NCBI GenBank assembly: GCA_944321365.1
Contig: CALULA010000003.1
Location: 62,001-126,000, forward strand
Length of the DNA stretch: 64,000 bases
Source of the DNA: an uncultured Paraprevotella sp.
Lineage (GTDB): Bacteria > Bacteroidota > Bacteroidia > Bacteroidales > Bacteroidaceae
Reading direction: 5' to 3'
Of this stretch, positions 51,035-58,307 are shown one piece after another (within the stretch, counting starts at the first letter, position 1; each line of letters begins with the position of its first letter). Made by a program: the position numbers and the translations under genes. A model generated the notes under the pieces. The model was not told the DNA's origin. It saw only the letters and a program-made list of their open reading frames with translations, and did no database searches.

Positions 51035-51105
51035 TGGACTATGGTGTAATGGTAACACAACAGATTCTGGTCCTGTTTTTCCAGGTTCGAGTCCTGGTAG
51101 TCCAA
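51035..51105 (+). tRNA. tRNA-Gln (anticodon CTG), copy 2
   Basis: Identical to copy 1 except for a compensated base pair in the acceptor stem: TGGACTA/TAGTCCA in place of TGGGCTA/TAGCCCA. The 40-bp spacer separates two genes on one transcript. The same A-C mismatch closes the anticodon loop. Confidence 0.9.
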
Positions 51106-51107
51106 CG

Positions 51108-51141
51108 AAAGGCTTTCCTTTATTATAGGAGAGCCTTTTTT
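51108..51141 (+). terminator. Terminator of the tRNA-Gln pair
   Basis: AAAGGCTTTCCT (51108-51119) pairs with AGGAGAGCCTTT (51127-51138) with one wobble pair, followed by a T-run. Confidence 0.85.
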
Positions 51142-51286
51142 ATTTAGAGATAGATGATTTCCATTTTTTTATGTCGATAAAGTGGGAATGATTATCTTGG
51201 GATTGTGCAATGCATGATAGCTTTCTGTTTGTTTGTACTTGATCATTCTGTTTTTTTAAGGAGGAATGGAAGATGGTTCATATTTT

Positions 51287-51337
51287 AAAAGAGCAGTGAT
51301 ACATAAACGTGACTGGTTTATGTATCACTGCTCTTTT
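51287..51337. terminator. Perfect 22-bp inverted repeat, probable bidirectional terminator
   Basis: Arms 51287-51308 and 51316-51337 are exact complements around a 7-nt loop (GTGACTG). The element begins with AAAA and ends with TTTT, so it can end transcription from either strand. The DUF349 gene ends 148 bp away on the minus strand. Confidence 0.75.
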
Positions 51338-51484
51338 GGGGATGTTTGATTTTTATGCCGCCTGTTTCCTATTGTGAATTATTTGTTTTATGTATATATA
51401 TCCCTTTCTGCTGCATTGTATTTCAGAGGGATATCCTGTTTTTCCGCATGTCTTTATGGCGACTTTTTCTGCACACTATAGTGA

Positions 51485-53317
51485 TTAAGCTTGCTTCTCT
51501 TCTTGGGGGAATTCCGCTTGTTCGGCTACTTCTTTGTCTATTGCAGCAATCTTTTCTCCGATAAGGTTTAATTCATCTTTCAGTTTCTCCATTTTTTTAT
51601 TCATTTCGTTGAGCAGACTGTTACCTTTCTTTGAGCTGCATGTCAGAAAGCCTAAATTGTTTTCGTATGTTTTGATTTCGTTTCTTTTTATTTCATAAGA
51701 TCGCATTAGGCGTTCGCGTTCTTTGTTTAGTCCTTGTCTGCCGTTTTCTTTGGCTTCCTTTAGGTTGTTTTTGAAGTTGTCCAGCCTGCGTCTTGCTGCC
51801 GACATGTTCAAGGCTTTGAACAGTTGGTCTACAATCTCGTGGTAAGTTTTGTAAATTTTGTCTTTTTCTTTAAAAGGAACAAAGCCTATGGCGTTCCATT
51901 CTTTCATCAATTCCTTTACTTTTTCCTGCTTGTTTTCTTCCGTCTCGTTATCTAACAAGCCTTTCAGTTGCTCTATGATGTTTTCTTTTTTCTGCAGGTT
52001 CTCTTTTTCTTCGCTGCGTTGTGACGCCATGTTTTTGTTCTTCTGTTCAAAGAAGTAATCGCAGGCTCCGATGAAGCGTTGCCAGAGTGATTCCGAATGT
52101 TTTTTAGGAATGGAGCCTATGGCTTTCCATTCTTTTTGTATTTGCATGAGTTTATCGGCTGTGGCTTTCCAGTCTGTACTGTCTTTTAAAGCTTCGGCTT
52201 TTTCACACAATGCAATCTTTTTAGCGAGGTTTTCGGCTTGTTCTTCCTTTAGTTTTTTGAAGAATGTAGCTTTTTCCTTGAAGAACAGGTCACATGAGCT
52301 GCGGAAACGCTCAAAAATCTTCACATTCATTTTCTGGGGTGCGAATCCTATTGTACGCCATTCCTGTTGCAAGGCTATAATTTCTTGCGTGTGTTCTTCC
52401 CATTCTGCAGCTGTCTTTATATTGGATATGTCCATTGCTTCTATTTTTTCGCAGAGGGCGGTTTTCTTGGCCAGATTTTCTTCTTCTTTTTGTTTCAGTT
52501 CTTCAAAATGCTGTTGGTGGCGTTTGTTTATGACTGTTGAGGCGGCCTTAAAGCGTGCCCATATATCATCACGCAACTCTTTAGCCACAGGCCCCGTTTC
52601 TTTGAATTCCTGATGCAGGGCTTGTAATTGTTGAAATGCGGAAATCACGTCTGGCTCATCACTTAATTTCTCGGCAGCTTCGCACAAATGATTTTTGATT
52701 TCAAGGTTCTTTTTGAAATCATATTCCCGGAATTCGTTGTTCAGTTTTAACTGATCGTAATATTGTTCTGTATAAAGTTGATAGGTTTTCCATAGTTCGT
52801 TGGCTTTTTCTGCCGGAATGAGTTTGATTTCTTTCCATTGATTCTGCAATTCTTTTACCTCTTTGTAAGCTTGGTTAGCTTCTTCCGGGGTTGCGCTCAA
52901 AGCCTTTATACGTTCTAATATATTCAGTTTTTTTTGCAGGTTTTCTTCTTTTTGTCGTTCTATTTCAGCTTGTTGTGTGGCCCTTTTTTCCTTAATGACG
53001 TTCATGGCTGCTTTGAAGTCATCCTCCAATAAGTTGGGCGTAGGCAGAAAATTTTCCGGTTGGCCGCCTTTTTCAATGAAATCAGCGCGGTCGGCGGCTA
53101 TTTTTGCTTTATGTAATTTATAGAAAGCCTGTTTCAGTGCATCTAATTCCTGACGTTCGGGGATGAGGTCGCTGGCGGCAAGTTCTTTAAGACGTGCCAC
53201 GACTTCTTCCTGTGTTTGCGGAACGTTTACCGTTTCTTTTTCCGTTTCGTTCACTTCGGGAATCATATTCTCTGTTACGTTTTCTTCCATTTGAAGAGTT
53301 TCTTGAGAGTCCATCAT
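51485..53317 (-). CDS. DUF349 repeat protein
   Basis: A 610-residue, highly charged, mostly helical cytoplasmic protein with several DUF349 repeats. Each repeat has a W-K-E/W-K-A-I-G-x-x-P-x-K core, seen near 165, 325, 395 and 475, with lysine- and glutamate-rich helices between. A coiled-coil end (about 510-610) includes L-G-F-L-T-C-S-S-K-K-G-N-S-L-L. Function is unknown; the repeats suggest binding along an extended partner such as nucleic acid or a large complex. The gene follows corA by 112 bp, with the inverted repeat at 51287-51337 downstream. Confidence 0.85.
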   Translation of the reverse strand: MMDSQETLQMEENVTENMIPEVNETEKETVNVPQTQEEVVARLKELAASDLIPERQELDALKQAFYKLHKAKIAADRADFIEKGGQPENFLPTPNLLEDDFKAAMNVIKEKRATQQAEIERQKEENLQKKLNILERIKALSATPEEANQAYKEVKELQNQWKEIKLIPAEKANELWKTYQLYTEQYYDQLKLNNEFREYDFKKNLEIKNHLCEAAEKLSDEPDVISAFQQLQALHQEFKETGPVAKELRDDIWARFKAASTVINKRHQQHFEELKQKEEENLAKKTALCEKIEAMDISNIKTAAEWEEHTQEIIALQQEWRTIGFAPQKMNVKIFERFRSSCDLFFKEKATFFKKLKEEQAENLAKKIALCEKAEALKDSTDWKATADKLMQIQKEWKAIGSIPKKHSESLWQRFIGACDYFFEQKNKNMASQRSEEKENLQKKENIIEQLKGLLDNETEENKQEKVKELMKEWNAIGFVPFKEKDKIYKTYHEIVDQLFKALNMSAARRRLDNFKNNLKEAKENGRQGLNKERERLMRSYEIKRNEIKTYENNLGFLTCSSKKGNSLLNEMNKKMEKLKDELNLIGEKIAAIDKEVAEQAEFPQEEKQA

Positions 53318-53429
53318 GTTACTTTTTTTAGTATCTGATACGGTTTGCTGTTTATTTTACAGGACGCAAATTAAGCACAAAAAACTTTTCCGTCCTAACA
53401 AATGAAGCGTTTTTTTCTTACATGAGACT

Positions 53430-54356
53430 TCAAATCCAGGTTTTACGTCTGAAATACCACACAAAGGCGATGGTGATACCTGTCGTGATCATGAGGGCTA
53501 CGGGAAATCCCCACGGCCAGTTTTCCATGCCGTTGATGAGATTCATGCCCAGCAAGCTTGCGACCAATGTGGGAAACATGAGTATAATGGAGATGGACGT
53601 GAGCATCTTCATCACGCCGCTGGTGTTGTTGTTGATGATATTGGCATAAGTGTCCATCGTGGAGTCGAGAATGTTTGTATAGATGGAAGTCGTCTCGCGG
53701 GCCTGACTCATTTCGATGTTTACATCTTCTATGAGGTCGGCATCCAATTCGTCCACGGGGAGTTTGAATTTCAGTTTGGATAGTAGTGTCTCGTTGCCTC
53801 GTATGGAGGTGATGAAATAAGTCAGACTGTCTTGAAGGCGTGAAAGGTTGATCAGGTCCGCATTGTCCACTTTGCGGTCCAAGTGCTCTTTGGATTTTTC
53901 TATAAGCAGGTTAATTTGTTTCAGACGTTTCAGGTACCATACGGCAGAAGAGAGGAACAACCGGAATACCATGTCTACGGAGTCTGTAAAGCCTACGCCG
54001 CGTTTTTGTTGATAGCTGACGAAGTCTATCATCATATTGGTCTCAAAGTTACATACGGTGATGCATACTTCTTTGTTCAGGATAATACCCAGCGGAATGG
54101 TGGTGTAGGGTGTACGTGAACGCACCTCTTTTACATACGGGATACGCAGAATGATGAGTATCCATCCGTCGTCAAATTCATATCGGGCCCGCTCGTCTGT
54201 ATCGGCGATGTCCATCAAAAAGTAATCGGGGATATGGAGTGTGTTCTCCAGATAATCTATGTCGTCCTGAGTAGGACAAGTGACTTGAACCCAGCAGTTA
54301 GGTTCCCACTTTTCAAGGGTGCGCAGTCCGCGGTTGGTGTTCCAATAAGTTCGCAT
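53430..54356 (-). CDS. corA: CorA-family magnesium/cobalt transporter
   Basis: Pentameric divalent-cation channel. The 308-residue protein has a large N-terminal cytoplasmic domain with a long acidic helix, then two C-terminal membrane helices (about 248-267 and 280-299) separated by the pore motif G-M-N (270-272). A true Shine-Dalgarno sequence AGGAGG sits 13 nt before the ATG, rare in this phylum. A full promoter lies 124 bp upstream, leaving a long structured leader that contains a 10-codon reading frame. Confidence 0.93.
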   Translation of the reverse strand: MRTYWNTNRGLRTLEKWEPNCWVQVTCPTQDDIDYLENTLHIPDYFLMDIADTDERARYEFDDGWILIILRIPYVKEVRSRTPYTTIPLGIILNKEVCITVCNFETNMMIDFVSYQQKRGVGFTDSVDMVFRLFLSSAVWYLKRLKQINLLIEKSKEHLDRKVDNADLINLSRLQDSLTYFITSIRGNETLLSKLKFKLPVDELDADLIEDVNIEMSQARETTSIYTNILDSTMDTYANIINNNTSGVMKMLTSISIILMFPTLVASLLGMNLINGMENWPWGFPVALMITTGITIAFVWYFRRKTWI

Positions 54357-54382
54357 GAATAAAATCCTCCTTAATTATAAAC

Positions 54383-54413
54383 GGACGGAGGCTGTCCTTG
54401 GCACCCTCGGTCC
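54383..54413 (-). promoter_or_regulatory. Hairpin in the corA leader
   Basis: On the minus strand GGACCGAGG (54413-54405) pairs with CCTCCGTCC (54391-54383) with one central mismatch. The loop is 13 nt. It lies between the leader reading frame and the Shine-Dalgarno sequence. Confidence 0.55.
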
Positions 54414-54416
54414 TGC

Positions 54417-54449
54417 TTAGTTCATATTTTCCGCGTGATAATCGTCCAT
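54417..54449 (-). CDS. Possible corA leader peptide (10 codons)
   Basis: ATG at 54449-54447 opens M-D-D-Y-H-A-E-N-M-N followed by a stop at 54419-54417. It sits between the promoter and the hairpin, as in known attenuator leaders. Translation is unproven: there is no Shine-Dalgarno sequence before it, and short frames arise by chance. Confidence 0.35.
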   Translation of the reverse strand: MDDYHAENMN

Positions 54450-54479
54450 TTTCAATAAATACTCTGTTGATTCGCGCTG

Positions 54480-54511
54480 CAAAGATAGTGTAAACCGCTT
54501 GAAGAAACAAA
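54480..54511 (-). promoter_or_regulatory. Promoter of corA
   Basis: On the minus strand TTTG (54511-54508) and TATCTTTG (54487-54480), spaced 20 bp, a full match. It leaves about 115 nt of leader before the corA ATG. Confidence 0.82.
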
Positions 54512-54541
54512 TAAAAATAGGATTCTATGCAGATTTTTTCA

Positions 54542-55390
54542 TCATTCTTCGGTCATGGAGAATGCTTTGCCCGACTCTTCCGTTACGGCTTGGGTCAGAT
54601 CGATGAATTCTTTTACTGACAGTTGTTCCGGCCGTCGGCAGAAGATGTCTGCTGTCAGAAACGTGCTGTGGTCTTTGGGCTCTATCCCTTTTTGCTGAAG
54701 CCTGTTGTCTATGTCAGACAGCACCGGACGGATAGAGTTGCGCAGCACTTTCCGCCGTTGGTTGAACGTGGTTTTTACTATCTGCTTGAAGAGTCGTTCA
54801 TCGCAACCTAAGTCTGTGGTTGAATTACGGGTCATGCGGATAACGGCACTTTTCACCTTTGGCGGCGGATTGAATACGTTTTCATGTACGGTGAACAGAT
54901 ATTCTACATCGTACCAGGCTTGGATGAGCACGCTTAGTATGCCGTAAGTCTTACTGCCCGGTCCAGCGGCGATACGTTCGGCTACTTCCTTTTGTATCAT
55001 GCCTGTACAGCATGGGATGAGATGCTTGTAGTCCAGCATCTTGAAGAAAATCTGGCTGGATATGTTATACGGGTAGTTTCCTGTAAGCACAAAAGGCTGT
55101 CCGTTGAAAGTCTGTTCCAGCTGCATTTTCAGGAAATCGTATTCGATGATGTTTTTTTCCAGTGCAGGGAAATGGCCACGTAAGTAGCCGACCGATTCGG
55201 AATCTATTTCCACGACTTTCAGGGGACGCGCTTTTTGTATGAGAAATTGTGTCATAACCCCCATTCCCGGTCCGACTTCAAGTATGGGAATATCGGGGCA
55301 TGCGTCCACTGTGTCGGCAATGTCGCTGGCGATGTTCAGGTCCGTCAAAAAGTGCTGTCCCAAGAATTTTTTAGGTCGTACTGTCTTCAT
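54542..55390 (-). CDS. rsmA: 16S rRNA dimethyladenosine transferase
   Basis: KsgA/RsmA dimethylates A1518 and A1519 of 16S rRNA. The 282-residue protein has the K-K-F-L-G-Q-H-F-L-T-D start, the SAM-binding E-V-G-P-G-M-G (about 38-44) and the catalytic T-G-N-Y-P-Y-N-I-S (about 102-110). The -7 box TATCTTTG at 55428-55421 lies within 7 bp of the box for the divergent YbhN-type gene. Confidence 0.96.
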   Translation of the reverse strand: MKTVRPKKFLGQHFLTDLNIASDIADTVDACPDIPILEVGPGMGVMTQFLIQKARPLKVVEIDSESVGYLRGHFPALEKNIIEYDFLKMQLEQTFNGQPFVLTGNYPYNISSQIFFKMLDYKHLIPCCTGMIQKEVAERIAAGPGSKTYGILSVLIQAWYDVEYLFTVHENVFNPPPKVKSAVIRMTRNSTTDLGCDERLFKQIVKTTFNQRRKVLRNSIRPVLSDIDNRLQQKGIEPKDHSTFLTADIFCRRPEQLSVKEFIDLTQAVTEESGKAFSMTEE

Positions 55391-55391
55391 T

Positions 55392-56462
55392 ATGGTTTTT
55401 TTGTTTTACTTTTGTAGATACAAAGATAGACAAAATAAGACAAAGACCGCATTGGAAACTCGTAGGATTGTTCAAGATGGGCTGAAAATCATCTTTCCTT
55501 TGTTGTTAGGAAGCTTGATTTTGTGGTGGATGTATCGTGATTTCGATTGGTCGGGCTTGTGGCAGGCTCTGGAAAGTGGTATGGATTGGACATGGATGTG
55601 GATTTCCATGCCTTTCGGCATACTGGCCCAGGTGCTGCGGGCTGTGCGTTGGCGTCAGGCGTTGTTGCCGTTGGGGGAGCGTCCGCGGCTTTTGTCGTGT
55701 GTGCACGCCGTTTTTTTGTCTTATGCGTCCAGCCTTGTGATTCCCCGTGTCGGGGAAGTGCTGCGTTGCGGGATGCTGAAGAAATACGATGGCATCCACT
55801 TTTCCAAATCGTTGGGGACGGTAGTCACCGAGCGTATGGTAGATGCCTTGGTTATGTTGGTGCTGTCTGCTGCTACCGTATTGTTGCAGCTGCGGGTTTT
55901 TTCTGTCTTTTTTGCCGAGACGGGAATTAGTTTTGCAGAGCTGGCCGGGCGTTTCTCTGCGGCAGGTTATTGGGTTACGGCAGTCTGCTTGTTGGTATTG
56001 TTGGCTTTTTTAGTCACTTTGGCCCGTCGGTTGTCCTGGTGGGGCTATACCCGTGGAGTGCTGCATAATGTGACAGACGGCATTCTTTCATTACGTAATG
56101 TGCGCAATATACCTTTATATGTATTTTATTCCTTAGGGATATGGGTGGCCTATTTCCTGCACTTCTACTTGACTTTCTATTGCTTCTCTTATACTTCAGG
56201 ATTGGGGATTACTGCTGCGCTGATTGCTTTTGTCGTGGGGTCATTCGCAGTGTTGGTGCCTACGCCGAACGGAGCCGGCCCCTGGCATTTTGCCGTAAAA
56301 ACGATTTTGGTGTTATACGGTGTGGGAGAACAGGACGGAGTGATGTTCGTTCTCATCGTGCATACGTTGCAGACGTTGCTGGTTATTCTGCTGGGCGTTT
56401 ATGCTGTTCTGGCATTGGCATTTACCCGGCAGCGGCAGCCCGTAGGGAGGCTTGGACAGTAA
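55392..56462 (+). CDS. YbhN/UPF0104-type integral membrane protein
   Basis: A 356-residue protein with about eight membrane helices and the lysylphosphatidylglycerol-synthetase/YbhN-type transmembrane fold. Segments seen are R-A-V-R-W-R-Q-A, S-Y-A-S-S-L-V-I-P-R-V-G-E-V-L-R-C and the late P-T-P-N-G-A-G-P-W-H-F. The frame opens upstream inside rsmA; the first ATG beyond rsmA is at 55392. However, the -7 box TACTTTTG lies at 55407-55414, so the true start may be the TTG at 55452, just before the first helix. Flippase-like roles are reported for relatives; the substrate here is unknown. pepD follows after 33 bp. Confidence 0.8.
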   Translation: MVFLFYFCRYKDRQNKTKTALETRRIVQDGLKIIFPLLLGSLILWWMYRDFDWSGLWQALESGMDWTWMWISMPFGILAQVLRAVRWRQALLPLGERPRLLSCVHAVFLSYASSLVIPRVGEVLRCGMLKKYDGIHFSKSLGTVVTERMVDALVMLVLSAATVLLQLRVFSVFFAETGISFAELAGRFSAAGYWVTAVCLLVLLAFLVTLARRLSWWGYTRGVLHNVTDGILSLRNVRNIPLYVFYSLGIWVAYFLHFYLTFYCFSYTSGLGITAALIAFVVGSFAVLVPTPNGAGPWHFAVKTILVLYGVGEQDGVMFVLIVHTLQTLLVILLGVYAVLALAFTRQRQPVGRLGQ

Positions 56463-56495
56463 GAATTAATTTGTTGAACTATAATATGATTGGTC

Positions 56496-57956
56496 ATGAG
56501 TGAGATAAGTAAATTGGAACCGCAGGCCGTGTGGAAGAATTTCCATGCGTTGACCCGCGTTCCGCGTCCGTCCGGACATTTGGAGAAAGTAACCCGTTTT
56601 TTGTTGGACTGGGCGAAGGAACATTGCGTGGAGGCCTTTAAAGATGAAGGTGGAAACATCGTGATGCGGAAACCGGCTTCACCGGGAATGGAAAACCGCC
56701 GTACGGTAGTGATGCAGGCGCATATGGACATGGTGCCGCAGAAGGTAGCTGGCAGCGGGCATGATTTTGAAAACGATCCGATAGAGACATATATCGACGG
56801 CGAATGGGTGAAAACCCGTGGGACTACACTGGGTGCCGACGACGGTATGGGTGTGGCCGCCATCTTGGCCGTGCTGGAGGACGGGAATATGGAGCATGGG
56901 CCCTTGGAAGCGCTGATTACGGCAGATGAAGAGACCAGCATGTATGGCGTGAACCATTTGGCACCGGAGACGTTGACCGGAGACATCCTGTTGAATCTGG
57001 ACAACGAGACGATGGGAGAGTTCGTCGTGGGCAGTGCCGGAGGAGTGAATGTTACGGCGTCCATGGAGTATAAGCCGGTGGAGACCGATGATGCAGACGT
57101 GGCGGTCAAGGTGACGATAAAAGGATTGCGCGGCGGCCACTCCGGACTGGAGATTGCCGAGAACCGTGCCAATGCCAACAAACTGATGGCACGCTTCCTG
57201 AACAGGGCCATTCGCGACAATGAAGCCCGTCTGTGCTCCTGGACGGGAGGAAATATGCGCAATGCCATACCCCGCGAGTGTGAGGCTGTGGTGACGGTGC
57301 CTGCCGGTGGTGAGGATGACCTGATGGCATTGGCCGGTGAGTTCCGCGACATATTCGTTGCTGAGTTCCGTGGCGTGGAGGACGGCATAGTCCTGACTGC
57401 CGAGCCTGTCGATTTGCCTTTGCTGCAGGTGCCGGAAGAGATACAGGATAATGTGCTGGATGCGGTTATGGCGTGTCATGACGGCGTGCTGAGAACCATA
57501 CCTTCCATGCCTGCTATTGTGGAAACCTCTTCCAATCTGGCTATTGTCAAGGTCACTCCACAACAGGCCGAAGTGCTCATCTTGGCCCGCGGGTCTAACG
57601 AAAGCATGCTCGATTATTTGACAACCATGCTGGAGAGCTGTTTCAACATGGCCGGGATGAAAGTGACCTTCAGCGGACGTTATGGCGCATGGCAGCCGGA
57701 TTTCGATTCGCCGATTGTCGGATGCATGGTAGACGTCTATAAGCGTCTCTTCAATGAAGAGGCACGGGTGCAGGTCGTTCATGCCGGTCTGGAGTGCAGC
57801 ATTATCGGTGAAGTCTATCCCGACATGGAATTGGTCAGCTTCGGCCCTACGCTCCGTTCGCCGCATACGCCCGATGAGCGTTGTCATATACCTTCGGTAG
57901 AAAAGTTCTGGGTGTTCCTGAAAGAACTGCTGCGGCAGATTCCGGTAAAGGGTTAA
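56496..57956 (+). CDS. pepD: Aminoacyl-histidine dipeptidase
   Basis: Cytoplasmic M20-family zinc dipeptidase that cuts Xaa-His dipeptides. The 486-residue protein has metal ligands in Q-A-H-M-D-M-V-P-Q-K (about 73-82), G-A-D-D-G-M-G (about 111-117) and A-D-E-E-T-S-M (about 144-150), and a lid/dimerisation domain with L-R-G-G-H-S-G (about 210-216). The ATG at 56496 is preferred to the TTG 6 bp upstream. The end is followed by a weak terminator-like stem. Confidence 0.94.
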   Translation: MSEISKLEPQAVWKNFHALTRVPRPSGHLEKVTRFLLDWAKEHCVEAFKDEGGNIVMRKPASPGMENRRTVVMQAHMDMVPQKVAGSGHDFENDPIETYIDGEWVKTRGTTLGADDGMGVAAILAVLEDGNMEHGPLEALITADEETSMYGVNHLAPETLTGDILLNLDNETMGEFVVGSAGGVNVTASMEYKPVETDDADVAVKVTIKGLRGGHSGLEIAENRANANKLMARFLNRAIRDNEARLCSWTGGNMRNAIPRECEAVVTVPAGGEDDLMALAGEFRDIFVAEFRGVEDGIVLTAEPVDLPLLQVPEEIQDNVLDAVMACHDGVLRTIPSMPAIVETSSNLAIVKVTPQQAEVLILARGSNESMLDYLTTMLESCFNMAGMKVTFSGRYGAWQPDFDSPIVGCMVDVYKRLFNEEARVQVVHAGLECSIIGEVYPDMELVSFGPTLRSPHTPDERCHIPSVEKFWVFLKELLRQIPVKG

Positions 57957-57981
57957 AACCTGTCGGTCTGGCAGATGATAC

Positions 57982-58014
57982 ACGGCTTCGCTCTGACGGG
58001 CGGGGCCGTTTTTT
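57982..58014 (+). terminator. Weak terminator after pepD
   Basis: ACGGC (57982-57986) and GCCGT (58005-58009) with a T-run to 58014. The stem is only 5 bp, so this is a tentative call. Confidence 0.4.
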
Positions 58015-58185
58015 ATGCCTGATGTTTTCCGGGTCTCCTCGTTTCCGGATGCGGAAAACCTCTTTTGGGCTTGTTCCATCGTCGGTATCCGGTCGTATGA
58101 GCCGGAAGAAATTCAGATGTGGCCGGTGGGAATTCTGCGCTCTCCGGAAGAGTCATGTCCGGTGGACCGCATATCCGGCCTCGGT

Positions 58186-58239
58186 CTTGCGCAAGACCGC
58201 AAACATTCTTGCGCAAGAGAGTCAGAAGTCTTGCGCAAG
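58186..58239. repeat. TTGCGCAAG array E (22-bp period, three perfect units)
   Basis: Three perfect CTTGCGCAAG units start at 58186, 58208 and 58230, exactly 22 bp apart with 12-bp spacers. This is the best-preserved array in the window. It lies between the convergent ends of pepD and the MFS gene. Confidence 0.93.
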
Positions 58240-58307
58240 AAAATCCTCAGGACAGATTGCCATGCATGCGGACGTTCTGATGTTTCTCCCTGAATGCTCC
58301 AATGCGG

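Larger units (their letters stand above)
51106..51484. other. 379-bp convergent gap between tRNA-Gln and the DUF349 gene
   Basis: Contains the tRNA terminator and the 22-bp perfect inverted repeat (51287-51337). The stretches 51142-51286 and 51338-51484 hold nothing I can identify. Confidence 0.6.
57957..58307. other. 351-bp convergent gap between pepD and the MFS gene
   Basis: Contains the weak terminator (57982-58014) and TTGCGCAAG array E (58186-58239). Reading frames crossing the gap are rich in R, P and S and do not look coding. Confidence 0.65.

Noticed and set aside
58186..58239. CRISPR array
   Set aside because: Units are 10-bp palindromes with 12-bp spacers and only three copies, and no cas gene is present in the window.
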